A stretch of 64,000 bases of DNA from Streptomyces sp. TRM64462. Its GTDB lineage: Bacteria; Actinomycetota; Actinomycetes; Streptomycetales; Streptomycetaceae. This document shows, piece after piece, positions 49,650 to 59,595 of the stretch (the stretch's first letter is position 1; every line of letters begins with the position of its first letter). Below the pieces are notes generated by a model. That model was not told where the DNA came from. It did no database searches and saw only the letters and a program-made list of their open reading frames with translations. The position numbers were made by a program, and so were the translations under genes. The stretch is from positions 1 through 64,000 of the forward strand of contig NZ_JABWDV010000395.1 of NCBI RefSeq assembly GCF_013362995.1. Reading direction: 5' to 3'.

Positions 49650-51551
49650 ATGACCGACACCGACTCCGAGCCCCACGGCGCTGACAGCACCGTATTCGGC
49701 CGCAGCTCCACACCCGCGACCAGCCGGCAGCCGTTTGCAGGCCACCTCACCAGCGGCGACGCCGAAGAGGAGGTAGGGAAGGTAGCAGGTACCGAGGACT
49801 CCACCCCGTTGAAGTTCCACGTTGCTCTTTCTCCTGGCGCCTATCTGCAGCTCGACGACGTGGTCAGCACTCGCCGGGAGATCCCCGGACGCGGCACCGT
49901 CGTCACCTCCGGCGTGGTGACCGAGGTGGTCGCCCGCCACGAGGGCGCCGCGTTCGGCTCAGATGTCTTCCTCATCGCCGACGGAATCCTGCCGGCCACC
50001 GTGCAGGAGGTCGCCGAGATCACGACCACCCGGGTCGACCCCGAGTACTACGTCCCGCCACGCCCCGGCGAAGCCGCCATCCGGGCCTCGGGCACGGCGC
50101 GGGACGCCGCGCTGTACTTCGACCGGATGGACGCACGTGTGCCCGCCGGCATCGGCCGGGACGGCGAACCGATCTATCTCAACCTCGAATTCCTCGACGG
50201 CACCCGCGGCGCCCACGTATCGATCTCGGGCATCTCAGGCGTGGCGACCAAGACCAGCTTCGCGCTGTTCTTGATGCACTCGCTGTTCACCTCGGGCGCC
50301 CTCGGGGCCCGCGCGGTCAACGCCAAGGCCCTCATCTTCTCCGTCAAGGGCGAGGACCTGCTCTTCGTCGACCAGCCCAACACCCGTCTCGACGGGGAGC
50401 TGAGCGCCGCATACGCCCAACTCGGCCTGCCCGCCCGCCCCTTCGCCTCGGCCGGCTTCTACGCCCCGCCGCTGCCCGGTGACACCACCGGCCGCCCCCA
50501 CGTCACCGGCAGGACCAGCGGCGTCACCGCCTTCTGGTGGACCCTGGCCGAGTTCTGCGAACGCGAGCTGCTGCCCTACGCGTTCGCCGATGCCGAAGAC
50601 GAGAAAAACCAGTACACGATCGTCGTGCACCAGGTTACGAGCCGGCTGCGCCGCGAGGCTCAGCCCGCCGGGAACGACGGCGCGGTCGCCATCGACGGAA
50701 CCGTCCTCCGCACCTGGCCGGAGATGGTCGACTTCATCTCCGACAAGGTCACCGACGACCTCAGCCGCCCGGACTGGGCGGGCCCGGCCATCGGACTGGG
50801 AACGGTGAACGCATTCGTGCGGCGGCTGCGGTCGTCCCAGCGGCCGCTCGGGCCCCTGCTGCGCGGCGACCTGAGCACGGTCACCGACCACCCCGTCTCG
50901 CACTCCATCGACACCTCGCAGCAGCAGGTCACCGTGGTGGACCTGCACAACCTGCCGGAACGGGCCCAGCGGTTCGTCGTCGGTGTCGTGCTGGCCGCGG
51001 AGACCGCCCGCAAGGAGCAAGCCGGCCCGGGCGGCCTGCTGTTCACGATGGTCGACGAGCTCAACAAGTACGCCCCCCGCGAGGGATCCTCCCCGATCAA
51101 GGACGTACTACTGGACATCGCTGAACGCGGCCGCTCACTCGGCATCATCCTCATCGGCGCCCAGCAGACCGCCTCTGAGGTGGAACGGCGCATTGTGTCG
51201 AACTCCTCGATCAAGATCGTCGGCCGGCTCGATGCCGCCGAGGCCGGCCGCCCGGAGTACGGCTTCCTGCCCGCCTCGCAGCGCCAGCGCGCCACGCTCG
51301 CCAGGCCCGGCACCATGTTCGTCTCCCAGCCGGAGATCCCGGTGCCCCTGGCCGTCGAATTCCCCTTCCCCGCCTGGGCCACCCGGCTCTCCGAGGTCGC
51401 CGACCCCACCTTCTCCACCGGCACCCGCGCAGCCGGCCAGGCCACCGGCAGCGCGGCGCGACCGGACCCGTTCAGCAGGCTGCCCCAGGCAGAGAGCGAT
51501 CCGTGGCCCGACGACACTGACGACGGCGCCATCGATGAGCCGCCCTACTGA
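49650..51551 (+). CDS. herA: HerA-type hexameric DNA-translocating ATPase
   Basis: A 633-residue HerA/FtsK-superfamily ATPase. An N-terminal HAS-like beta-barrel (about 75-150, LQLDDVVSTRREIPGRG) precedes the ATPase. Walker A is changed: ISGISGVATKTS (about 192-203) instead of GxxGxGKT/S; the Lys-Thr is kept. Walker B is LFTMVDELNKYAP (D469, E470), and the sensor/Arg-finger segment ERGRSLGIILIGAQQTASEV is intact. HerA pumps DNA for the nuclease NurA and is joined by Mre11 and Rad50 in archaeal end resection; all three partner genes follow here. ATG 49650 with AGGGA upstream excludes the extended frame from 49395. The C-terminus is acidic and disordered. Confidence 0.88.
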   Translation: MTDTDSEPHGADSTVFGRSSTPATSRQPFAGHLTSGDAEEEVGKVAGTEDSTPLKFHVALSPGAYLQLDDVVSTRREIPGRGTVVTSGVVTEVVARHEGAAFGSDVFLIADGILPATVQEVAEITTTRVDPEYYVPPRPGEAAIRASGTARDAALYFDRMDARVPAGIGRDGEPIYLNLEFLDGTRGAHVSISGISGVATKTSFALFLMHSLFTSGALGARAVNAKALIFSVKGEDLLFVDQPNTRLDGELSAAYAQLGLPARPFASAGFYAPPLPGDTTGRPHVTGRTSGVTAFWWTLAEFCERELLPYAFADAEDEKNQYTIVVHQVTSRLRREAQPAGNDGAVAIDGTVLRTWPEMVDFISDKVTDDLSRPDWAGPAIGLGTVNAFVRRLRSSQRPLGPLLRGDLSTVTDHPVSHSIDTSQQQVTVVDLHNLPERAQRFVVGVVLAAETARKEQAGPGGLLFTMVDELNKYAPREGSSPIKDVLLDIAERGRSLGIILIGAQQTASEVERRIVSNSSIKIVGRLDAAEAGRPEYGFLPASQRQRATLARPGTMFVSQPEIPVPLAVEFPFPAWATRLSEVADPTFSTGTRAAGQATGSAARPDPFSRLPQAESDPWPDDTDDGAIDEPPY

Positions 51552-51628
51552 CGTCTGGCCACCGCCCTCCCCAGCGCACCCACGCCCCCCGCTGCTCTGC
51601 CTCAGCCACCCGAAAAGGACCCCGCCCC

Positions 51629-52798
51629 GTGAAGTTCCTTCACACCTCCGACTGGCATGTCGGCAAAACCCTCAAGGGCCGCAACCGGCTCGAGGAGCAG
51701 GCACGCATCCTGCGAGAGATCACCCAGATCGCGATCGACAACGACGTCGACGCCGTCCTCATAGCCGGCGACATTTACGAAAACGCCTCGCCGACCGCAG
51801 ACGCCCAGAGGCTGGTCGTGCGTACCCTGCTGCGCCTGGCCAAGCACGGCATCGAGGTCATCCTGATCGCCGGCAACCACGACCACGCTGCCACGTTCGA
51901 GGCCTACAGGCCGCTGATGGACATCGCCGGCATCCACGTCTACGGCCAGGCCAGACCGGCCGCGAAGGGCGGCGTGCACACATTCCACGCCAGGTCCACC
52001 GGCGAGCCCGTCAACGTCGCCGTCCTGCCGTTCCTCTCCCAGCGCTACGCCGTCCGCGCCGCGGAGATCATCGCCAACACCCCGTCGCAGAACGTCGGCG
52101 CCTACGACCAGCTCGTCCGTGACGTCCTGGCCAATCTGACCGGAGCGTTCACCTCGGACGCCGTCAACATCATCATGGCCCACCTGACCTGCACCGGCGG
52201 TACCTTCGGCGGCGGCGAGCGACCCGCCCAATCCATCATGGAATACCACGTGCCGGCCGCTGTCTTCCCTGTCGAGGCCCACTACGTGGCCCTGGGCCAC
52301 CTGCACCGCCGGCAGCAGATCCCCGCCGCCTGCCCGGTGCACTACAGCGGCTCCCCCTACGCCATCGACTTCGGCGAGCAGAACAACACCAACGTCGTCT
52401 GCCTCGTCGAGGCCACCCCCAACACCCCCGCCCAGATCACCGACATCCCCGTCACGGCCGGCCGCAGACTGCGCACCGTCGAGGGAACCGTCGCCCAGCT
52501 GACCTCTGACCCCGCCGGCTACGGCGAGGACTACCTCAGACTCGTCGTCACCCAGCCCGCCTACGCCGGCATGCGCGACGACCTGTACGAAGCCCTCCCC
52601 AACGCTCTTCAGATCCTGATCCACCCCGATCATGCCAGCACCGGCGCCACGGCAGGAATCAGCGTCGACCAGCCGATCAAGACGCCTGTGCAGCTGTTTG
52701 CCGACTACTGCCACAGCGTCGGCGTCAGCGACGACCGGGTCACGGCGTTGTTCAACCAGCTGCACGACGACCTGACCCGCTCGACCGCCCGCCCCTGA
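51629..52798 (+). CDS. sbcD: SbcD/Mre11-type DNA exonuclease
   Basis: A 389-residue calcineurin-fold nuclease. Metal-binding motifs in order: TSDWHVG (D8, H10), IAGDIYE, AGNHDHA, MAHLT and GHLH. It forms the nuclease half of the Mre11-Rad50 complex with the SbcC homologue 34 bases downstream. This is a second-type locus next to HerA and NurA; the usual chromosomal sbcDC pair of Streptomyces is expected elsewhere but cannot be checked here. GTG 51629 has AAGGA upstream. Confidence 0.93.
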   Translation: MKFLHTSDWHVGKTLKGRNRLEEQARILREITQIAIDNDVDAVLIAGDIYENASPTADAQRLVVRTLLRLAKHGIEVILIAGNHDHAATFEAYRPLMDIAGIHVYGQARPAAKGGVHTFHARSTGEPVNVAVLPFLSQRYAVRAAEIIANTPSQNVGAYDQLVRDVLANLTGAFTSDAVNIIMAHLTCTGGTFGGGERPAQSIMEYHVPAAVFPVEAHYVALGHLHRRQQIPAACPVHYSGSPYAIDFGEQNNTNVVCLVEATPNTPAQITDIPVTAGRRLRTVEGTVAQLTSDPAGYGEDYLRLVVTQPAYAGMRDDLYEALPNALQILIHPDHASTGATAGISVDQPIKTPVQLFADYCHSVGVSDDRVTALFNQLHDDLTRSTARP

Positions 52799-52832
52799 AG
52801 CCAGGCCCGCACCCGCCCGAAGGAACCCTCAG

Positions 52833-55800
52833 ATGCGTCCCGTTCGTCTTGAGCTCAACGGCTTCGCCGGCTTCCGCGCTCCCACCGTGGTCGATTTCAC
52901 CGACACCGACTACTTCGCCCTCGTCGGCCCCACCGGTTCAGGCAAGTCCACCATCCTCGACGCGCTGACGTTCGCCCTGTACGGCTCGGCCTACCGGTGG
53001 GGACGCAGCAACGCCATCTCCTACGCACTCGCCCCCACGAGCAACCGCTGCACGGTCTCGCTCACCTTCGACATCGGATCACAGCGCTACCAGGTCGCCC
53101 GCGAGGTCCGCCGCATGGGCCAGCAGATCCAGCAGAAGGCCGTCAGCCTGGTGCAGTTCACTGACCCCACCGCAGTCGCTGTCGAGCCAGGCGGACCGCA
53201 GCCGGAGGTACTGGCCGGGGAGATCAAGGAACTCAACACCGCCATCGAGGATCTGCTCGGCCTGTCCTTCGACGACTTCTGCCAGTGCGTCGTCCTGCCC
53301 CAGGGTGACTTCGCCCGGTTCCTGTCCGCCAACGCCAGCAACCGCCAGCAGATCCTGCTCAAACTCCTCGGCGCCTCCCAATACGAAGGCATCGGTAAAC
53401 GTGCCGGCGCCCAGGCAGACCAAGCAGCCAAGGAGGTCGAAATCCTCAACGACCAGCTGAGCCGGCACGCCGACGCCACCCCCGAAGCCGAGGCCGCCGC
53501 ACAGGCGCGTGTCGAGACGCTTGAACAGCTGGCCGTCACCGTCGACCAACTCGTGCCCCGTGTCACCGAGGCACGCACCCGCGCACACGAGGCCGACGCC
53601 CGAGCCGACACGCTGCGCAGCGAGACCGATCTGCTGGCCTCCATCCGCACCCCCGACGGCATCGAAGAGCTGCAACGTCAGGCCACCCGGGCACAGACGG
53701 CCGCCCAGCAGGCCCGTGAGGCCGCCGACGCGGCCGCTCAGACCCTCTCCGACGTCACCCAAGAGGCTCAGTTGGGCCCTCAGCGCACCGACCTGACCCT
53801 CACCCGCGACCGGTACACCGAGAAGGCAGCCCTGACGGGCCGCCGCGACGGCGTCATCGCCGACGCCCAGCGCGCCCAAGAGGAGTTGGCGCAGTCCAAA
53901 GACCGGCTGAAAGCATCGGCGCAGAGCGTTGACAAGGCCCGCCGCAGCGCCGAGGAGACCCGGGAGCGCCGCGCCCAGGCCCGGCAGGCGCAGGAGAAAC
54001 TGCGGGGCCGCCACCAGCTGCTGGCTGCCGTTCGTATCCCCGACGGCGTCACCGACCTGACCAGCCGTGCAGCAGCCCGTTCTCACGAGGTCGAAGCCGC
54101 CGCTGAGGCGCTCACCGCGGCCCGCGACCGGCACGAACAGGCCTCCCGTGCGCTGACCGCCGCCGGCGACGGCAGCCGGCTGACGGAAGCGCACCAGGCA
54201 CTCGATGAGCTCCTCGATGTCATCAGTTTGCTCACGCATGCCACCGGCGCACTGGACGACTGCGCCGAGAGGGCCAGCCGGGCTGAAGAGGCGGTGGCAG
54301 GCGCCCAAGCGCGCCTGAACGCGGCCACGTCCACGGTCGATGAAGCCCGCGTCCTCGCCGGTGCCGCACAGCTGCGCCCTCAGCTTCAGGTAGGCCACAC
54401 CTGCCCGGTCTGCGAGCAGAACGTCACCACCCTCCCGCCGCCGCTGTCCGACCCCGCTGTCCAGGCAGCCGAGGCGGCACATGCCGCCGCCGCAGAAGAA
54501 CACCGTGCTCTGCTGGACCAATACGAGGACGCCAAGAAGGCGGTTACCGACCAGCAGCGGGAAGTGGACAAACTCACCACACAGCGCACCCTGCTCGACA
54601 AGAGGCTGGGCACACTGCTGCCCGACCGCCCCGCCGGCACCGGCCGCGACTGCGACGCCGACCGCGCCCACCTCGACGAACTCATCGAATCCCGTGACCA
54701 GTTGACCACTGACGAGCAGCAGGCCCGCGACGCGGTACAGAAAGCCGAAACTGCCCACGGCTCCGCCACGTCGGCTGTCGCCGCGCTGCAGCGGGAACTC
54801 GACCGGGCCCGCAACACTCTGCACTCGACGCTGGGCACACTGACCGCTTTTGACCCGCCGACCCTCGACACCGACGACCTGACCTCGGCCTGGACCGACC
54901 TGGAGGCCTGGGCCCGCACCCAGACCACCACCACAGAACGCGACCTCGCAGCCGCCGACGCCGAAACGGCCGACGCCGAAAAGGCCCACTCGGACGCGAC
55001 CAGCGCGCTGGAGACCGCCGACCGTGCACAGGCCGACGCCCAGGCTGCCCACACCGCAGCCGTCGAGAACGCCGCAACCGCCAGCCTCGCGAAGACGAAC
55101 CTGACCGACCGCCTGAGCACACTCGAGACGCTTTTGGCCCAGGCGCCACCGGAAGCCGAACTCCCGGCCCTCTTCGAGGAATGCGCCCGTCTCGAGGCGG
55201 CCGTGGAGACAGCCACCACGCAGGCCAACCACACACGCACAACAACCAAGGCAGCAGCGGCCGAACAGGACAAGTGGCGAGAGCACACCGCGAAGGCCCG
55301 CTCCGTGCTGGCAGCCAGCCGGGATACCGTGGCGGCGCTGAGTCCACCAAGCCTCGACACCGACGACCTCGCCGCCGCCTGGTCCACCCTGACCGGCTGG
55401 GCCAGCCGCCAGATCAGCGACCGGCAGACCGCCATCGCACGCGCAGACACCGACACCCAGACCGCCCACAACGAAGCCGACCAACTCCTGGGCAGCCTGG
55501 AGACCCTCCTACGCGGCAACGACCTGGACCCGCAGGACCTCGGCGACAGCCCGGAACGCGCCGCACAGGCCCCGCGCGTGGTCGCGGTCGCAGCCGAACG
55601 CGCCCGGGGCCAGGTCAAAACGATCCAACGCAGCCGCGCCGACGCCGACGCGATACAGGACAAGATCGACGACGCCCGCACCCGACAACAGGTAGCCGCC
55701 GAACTGGCCCGGCTGATGCGGTCCAACAAGTTCCCCCAGTGGCTCGCCACCTCAGCCCTCGACACTTTGGTCGCCGGCGCCTCGCAGTCACTGCGCCAAC

Positions 55801-56186
55801 TGTCGGGTGACCGCTTCGACCTCAGCCACCAAAAGGGCGAGTTCTACGTCATCGACCACTTCGACGCCGACTCCACGCGCTCGGTGCGCACCCTGTCCGG
55901 TGGCGAAACATTCCAGGCCAGCCTGGCCCTCGCCCTGGCCCTCTCCGACCAACTGGCCGGCCTGGGCGGCGCCACGAAACTGGAATCCATCTTCCTCGAC
56001 GAAGGGTTCGGCACCCTCGATGCTGATTCGCTCCAGACCGTCGCCGACACCCTGCAAAACCTCGCCCAGGGAGAACGAATGGTCGGAGTGATCACCCACG
56101 TCACCGCGCTCGCCGAACAGATCCCGGTCCAGTTCCACGTCCAGCGCGACACCCGCACCTCCACCGTCACCCGGCAGGGCACATGA
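52833..56186 (+). CDS. sbcC: SbcC/Rad50-type SMC ATPase
   Basis: A 1117-residue SMC-family ATPase. Walker A GPTGSGKST near residue 33; FVDDFCQCVVLPQGDFARFL-type Q-loop region near 150; long coiled coils flank a zinc hook CPVC near residue 525; the C-terminal head has LSGGETFQASLALALAL and Walker B IFLDEGFGTLDADS. It tethers DNA ends and drives SbcD/Mre11. Single CxxC hook and length match true Rad50/SbcC. A duplicated Ser/Thr-Asp motif (SLDTDDLAAAW and TLDTDDLTSAW) in the coiled coils points to internal repetition. The stop overlaps the nurA start by four bases. Confidence 0.93.
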   Translation: MRPVRLELNGFAGFRAPTVVDFTDTDYFALVGPTGSGKSTILDALTFALYGSAYRWGRSNAISYALAPTSNRCTVSLTFDIGSQRYQVAREVRRMGQQIQQKAVSLVQFTDPTAVAVEPGGPQPEVLAGEIKELNTAIEDLLGLSFDDFCQCVVLPQGDFARFLSANASNRQQILLKLLGASQYEGIGKRAGAQADQAAKEVEILNDQLSRHADATPEAEAAAQARVETLEQLAVTVDQLVPRVTEARTRAHEADARADTLRSETDLLASIRTPDGIEELQRQATRAQTAAQQAREAADAAAQTLSDVTQEAQLGPQRTDLTLTRDRYTEKAALTGRRDGVIADAQRAQEELAQSKDRLKASAQSVDKARRSAEETRERRAQARQAQEKLRGRHQLLAAVRIPDGVTDLTSRAAARSHEVEAAAEALTAARDRHEQASRALTAAGDGSRLTEAHQALDELLDVISLLTHATGALDDCAERASRAEEAVAGAQARLNAATSTVDEARVLAGAAQLRPQLQVGHTCPVCEQNVTTLPPPLSDPAVQAAEAAHAAAAEEHRALLDQYEDAKKAVTDQQREVDKLTTQRTLLDKRLGTLLPDRPAGTGRDCDADRAHLDELIESRDQLTTDEQQARDAVQKAETAHGSATSAVAALQRELDRARNTLHSTLGTLTAFDPPTLDTDDLTSAWTDLEAWARTQTTTTERDLAAADAETADAEKAHSDATSALETADRAQADAQAAHTAAVENAATASLAKTNLTDRLSTLETLLAQAPPEAELPALFEECARLEAAVETATTQANHTRTTTKAAAAEQDKWREHTAKARSVLAASRDTVAALSPPSLDTDDLAAAWSTLTGWASRQISDRQTAIARADTDTQTAHNEADQLLGSLETLLRGNDLDPQDLGDSPERAAQAPRVVAVAAERARGQVKTIQRSRADADAIQDKIDDARTRQQVAAELARLMRSNKFPQWLATSALDTLVAGASQSLRQLSGDRFDLSHQKGEFYVIDHFDADSTRSVRTLSGGETFQASLALALALSDQLAGLGGATKLESIFLDEGFGTLDADSLQTVADTLQNLAQGERMVGVITHVTALAEQIPVQFHVQRDTRTSTVTRQGT

Positions 56187-57217
56187 CCACCACAGCACAG
56201 GCCTCCCGCATGCGGTTCCACGTCGATGGCTGGGACCCCACCTACGGCTCCAGCGTCGAGAACGCCGAGGACGGCATCGCCGACTCCACCGCCAAGGTCA
56301 CCCCCCATATCGAACTCGCCCCGGCAGACTGGAAGCCCATCTCGCCCTCCCAGGTATCCGCCCCAGGCGCCGTCCTGTTCGTCGACGGCGTCCGCCGCGT
56401 CGAAGCCCGCATCTGGATCGAACAGCCCCCCTCCACCGAACCGGCCACAGGCTCCGACAACGCAGCCCGGGACGCCCGGATGGCACTGTGCGCCTCCTAC
56501 GCGGCAGGCACCGTGTGCTGCTGCCCCGACCGCGGCGCACATCTGCTGACCATCGACTACCGGCGCGGCCTGTTCACCACCGCCACCAACGCCGTCGACG
56601 TGCCCACCACTGCCGGAACCTACAAGGCCACCATCACCCCCGACGACCAAGACCAAAACCTCGCAGTGCTGCTCTCGACGGCGCTGCAACGCCAACTCAC
56701 CGATCTCGAGGTTCTCGTCGCCACCCATGCCCGCACCGCCCTGACCGGCCACGGCGTCCCCGAAGGCTCCGACCTCCTCGTCGTGGACGGACCGCTGCGC
56801 GGCCGCACCCACCTGCCGCGCGCCCTGGGATTCATCAAATCCCACCGCACCGCCTATCTGCCGCCCGACCTGCACGCCACGATCGCCACCCTGGCCCCCG
56901 GCGAACGCAGCCCGGTGTTCTTGATGGGCACCTCCTGGGACCGCCACGCCTGGTACTTGCGACTGCCGTGCACCCCCGGCGCCCCCTGGGCCGGAGTAGT
57001 ACGGCTGGAATGCGCCGCCGACATCCCTGCGGCCGCGGCGATCGAGCTGGCCAACCTCTCACAAGCCCTCCTGCCGCGGTACGCCAGCATCGAGTACAAA
57101 GACACCCGTGCCCCGCAGAACCTGGTGCCGGTCGCCGGACTGGAGAGAGAACTACGCCGCCACCTGGGCAACCCCGTCCTACTCGGCCGCGCCCTACGCG
57201 TGGCATCGGCGAGCTGA
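56183..57217 (+). CDS. nurA: NurA-type 5'-3' nuclease
   Basis: A 344-residue RNase-H-fold nuclease of the NurA family. Catalytic-region Asp residues are visible in VLFVDGVRRVE (D68) and DLLVVDGPLRGR (D202). The C-terminal signature is strong: GFIKSH, HAWYLRL, PWAGVVRLE, LLPRYASIEYKDTRAPQNLV and LERELRRHLGN. NurA works inside the HerA hexamer ring to degrade DNA strands. ATG overlaps the sbcC stop. Finding it last in a herA-sbcD-sbcC-nurA run reproduces the archaeal operon content. Identification rests on motifs, with the C-terminal motif the best evidence. Confidence 0.85.
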   Translation: MTTTAQASRMRFHVDGWDPTYGSSVENAEDGIADSTAKVTPHIELAPADWKPISPSQVSAPGAVLFVDGVRRVEARIWIEQPPSTEPATGSDNAARDARMALCASYAAGTVCCCPDRGAHLLTIDYRRGLFTTATNAVDVPTTAGTYKATITPDDQDQNLAVLLSTALQRQLTDLEVLVATHARTALTGHGVPEGSDLLVVDGPLRGRTHLPRALGFIKSHRTAYLPPDLHATIATLAPGERSPVFLMGTSWDRHAWYLRLPCTPGAPWAGVVRLECAADIPAAAAIELANLSQALLPRYASIEYKDTRAPQNLVPVAGLERELRRHLGNPVLLGRALRVASAS

Positions 57218-57345
57218 ACCGCTCAGACTCACGGCTCCACCCTCGCCCACCTGACCGAAGCAGCCGAATAACCTGCACCCGAGGGGCGGGCTACCGTCCT
57301 CAGCCCCCTCACTCACCCGCCAGCCCTCACCGGAGCGGTAACCCC

Positions 57346-59595
57346 ATGGCCCTTTCCGACATCGAGCTGCGGCCGCACCAGAAGGAGGCCGTCACCGCGG
57401 CCGCCCACATCCTGCGTGAAAACCCGCGGGCAAGTGTGGTCGCGGCCTGCGGTACCGGAAAGACGCTGATCGCTGCCCGCACCGCTGCCCGCACTGCCGC
57501 GCAGGGCAGGGTGCTCGTGCTGCTGCCGACGCTGGACCTGCTGTCGCAGACGATCCGCTCCTGGCGTGCGGCCGGGCGCAAGGGCGCCACGATTGCGGTG
57601 TGTTCGGCCCGTCAGGCCCTGGAGTATGAGCCGCTCAGCGCCGACGTCCCCATAACCACCGACCCCGCAGACCTGGCCGCCCTCACCGTCACACCCCGGC
57701 CAGGCCCGGTCACCGCCTACGCCACCTACGCCTCCCTGCCCACCGTGATCACCGCCCACCGTGATCACCGCCTTCCCCCCTGGGACCTGATCGTCGTCGA
57801 CGAGGCCCACCGCACCGCCGGCCGCCTGGGCAAGGCCTGGGCCGCCGTCCACTACGACGACCAGGTCCCCGCCGCCCGCCGCCTGTACCTGACCGCCACC
57901 CCCCGTATCTGGGACGCCGACGCCGACCGGGACGGGGACACCGAGGCGGTGGCCTCCATGGACGACGAAGCCCTCTTCGGCCCGGTCGCCTACCGCCTTA
58001 CCCTCTCCGACGCCATCGACCTCGGCCTGCTCGCCGACTACCAGATCCTCGTCCCCGTCGTCACCGACGAAAACCTGCGCGACTGGCTCGCCACCGGACC
58101 CGGCGCCGGCGTTGACGGACTACGCCTGGCCGGCCGCCAGGTCGCCGCCCTGCGCGCCATCCACGACCACCAACTGCGCCGCGTCCTGACCTTCCACCAC
58201 CGCGTCGCCGACGCCCGAGCCTTCGCCACCACCCTGCACGACACCGCCGCCACCCTCCCGGACAACCTGCGCCCCCAAGGACTGTGGGCGGACTGGATCA
58301 GCGGAAGCCACACCCCCCAGGTCCGCCGTCGCCTGCTGCTCGAGTTCGCCTCCCACAGCGACCCGCACAGCCCGGCCGTGCTCTCCAACGCCCGCGTGCT
58401 GGGGGAGGGTATCGATGTGCCCTCCATCGACGCCGTCGTCTTCGCTGACCCAAAAAGCAGCCCCGTCGAAACCGTCCAGGCCGTCGGCCGCGCGCTGCGC
58501 CAGGACCCCGGCGCAGGCAAGAAGGCCACCCTCGTCGTCCCCGTCTACCTCACCCCTGGCGAAGATCCGGACGACCTCCTCGGCGCCGACGCCTACACCC
58601 CGCTATGGCACACCGTCCAGGCCCTGCGTGCCCACGACGACCGCCTCGAAGCACGCCTGGCCGACCCGCGCACCCACCGCCCCACGATGCCCCCGCACGA
58701 CCCCGAGGCCTGGCTGCACTTCGACCGCCCCACCCAGGCCGAAGACGTCGCCCTCGCCCTCTCCCTGCGGGTCCTGGCTCCCAAGAGCGCTGAGTGGCGC
58801 CGCGGCCTGAAAGCCGCCCGCCGTTACCACCGCACCCACCACCACCTCGACGTCCCCCAGACCTACGAAGACCCCACCGGCTATCCACTGGGCCGCTGGC
58901 TGACCTGGCAACGCCACCTCCATGCCACCGGCGCCCTCGACGCGGCCCGCGCCAGCGCCCTGGAACGCCTCGGCATCATCTGGGACCCCCGTCAGCAGGC
59001 CTTCGACCGCGGACTCGCTCACGCCGCCGTCTACGTCACCCGCCACGGCCACCTCGCCGTCCCCGTCGACGAGACCCAGGACGGCTTCCCCCTCGGCCGA
59101 TGGCTGGCAACCCAGCGCACCCGCGCCGAGACCCTCACTGCCGAACGCGTCGCCGCCCTCACCGCCCTGGACCGGTGGTGGAACCCGCCCTGGCCGATTA
59201 CCTGGCAACGCGCCTATCACTCTGCTGCCCGCCAGCAGACGCAGAAGGACACATCACAAGCCAGGGAGTGGCTCGAGGCCCAGCGCGCGCGAGTCAGCGA
59301 CCTTCACCCCGAGCAGCGCCGCCTCCTCAGGGATCTGGGGCTCGACCTGCCAGATGCGCCCGTCTCTTGCGAAGAGGACAGCCCGCTGTCAGCACGTGAG
59401 CGCGCTTTCCAGCGCGGGTTGACCGCCGCGCGTGCTTTCCGAGAGAGGGAGGGCCATCTCAACGTCCCCCAGAGGCACATCGAAGAGATCGAAGGCGGCT
59501 ATGTGCGTCTGGGGCAGTGGCTGAGTAACCTTCGGCGCCGCCGCACCAGCCTCAGTCCGCAGCGCCTTGCCGCCCTGGCCGAGCTCGGCCTGTAA
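57346..59595 (+). CDS. SF2 helicase with C-terminal helicase-associated (HA) repeats
   Basis: A 749-residue helicase. Motif I ACGTGKTLIA (about 33-42), motif II DEAHRTAG, motif III LYLTATPRIW, motif V VLSNARVLGEGIDVPS and motif VI ETVQAVGRALRQD. Residues 470-749 hold at least three HA repeats of the pattern RGLxAARxYxxxHxHLxVP followed by LGRWLxxQR and a closing LGI/LGL (58800, 59007 and 59410). Such proteins are common in Streptomyces and on plasmids; the HA repeats are thought to bind DNA. ATG 57346 has GGAG upstream. The IS element starts at the base after the TAA stop. Confidence 0.9.
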   Translation: MALSDIELRPHQKEAVTAAAHILRENPRASVVAACGTGKTLIAARTAARTAAQGRVLVLLPTLDLLSQTIRSWRAAGRKGATIAVCSARQALEYEPLSADVPITTDPADLAALTVTPRPGPVTAYATYASLPTVITAHRDHRLPPWDLIVVDEAHRTAGRLGKAWAAVHYDDQVPAARRLYLTATPRIWDADADRDGDTEAVASMDDEALFGPVAYRLTLSDAIDLGLLADYQILVPVVTDENLRDWLATGPGAGVDGLRLAGRQVAALRAIHDHQLRRVLTFHHRVADARAFATTLHDTAATLPDNLRPQGLWADWISGSHTPQVRRRLLLEFASHSDPHSPAVLSNARVLGEGIDVPSIDAVVFADPKSSPVETVQAVGRALRQDPGAGKKATLVVPVYLTPGEDPDDLLGADAYTPLWHTVQALRAHDDRLEARLADPRTHRPTMPPHDPEAWLHFDRPTQAEDVALALSLRVLAPKSAEWRRGLKAARRYHRTHHHLDVPQTYEDPTGYPLGRWLTWQRHLHATGALDAARASALERLGIIWDPRQQAFDRGLAHAAVYVTRHGHLAVPVDETQDGFPLGRWLATQRTRAETLTAERVAALTALDRWWNPPWPITWQRAYHSAARQQTQKDTSQAREWLEAQRARVSDLHPEQRRLLRDLGLDLPDAPVSCEEDSPLSARERAFQRGLTAARAFREREGHLNVPQRHIEEIEGGYVRLGQWLSNLRRRRTSLSPQRLAALAELGL

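Noticed and set aside
57747-57775. Short direct repeat around GTGATCACCGCC
   Set aside because: It lies inside coding sequence and encodes a sensible stretch of the helicase; a chance repeat in GC-rich codons.
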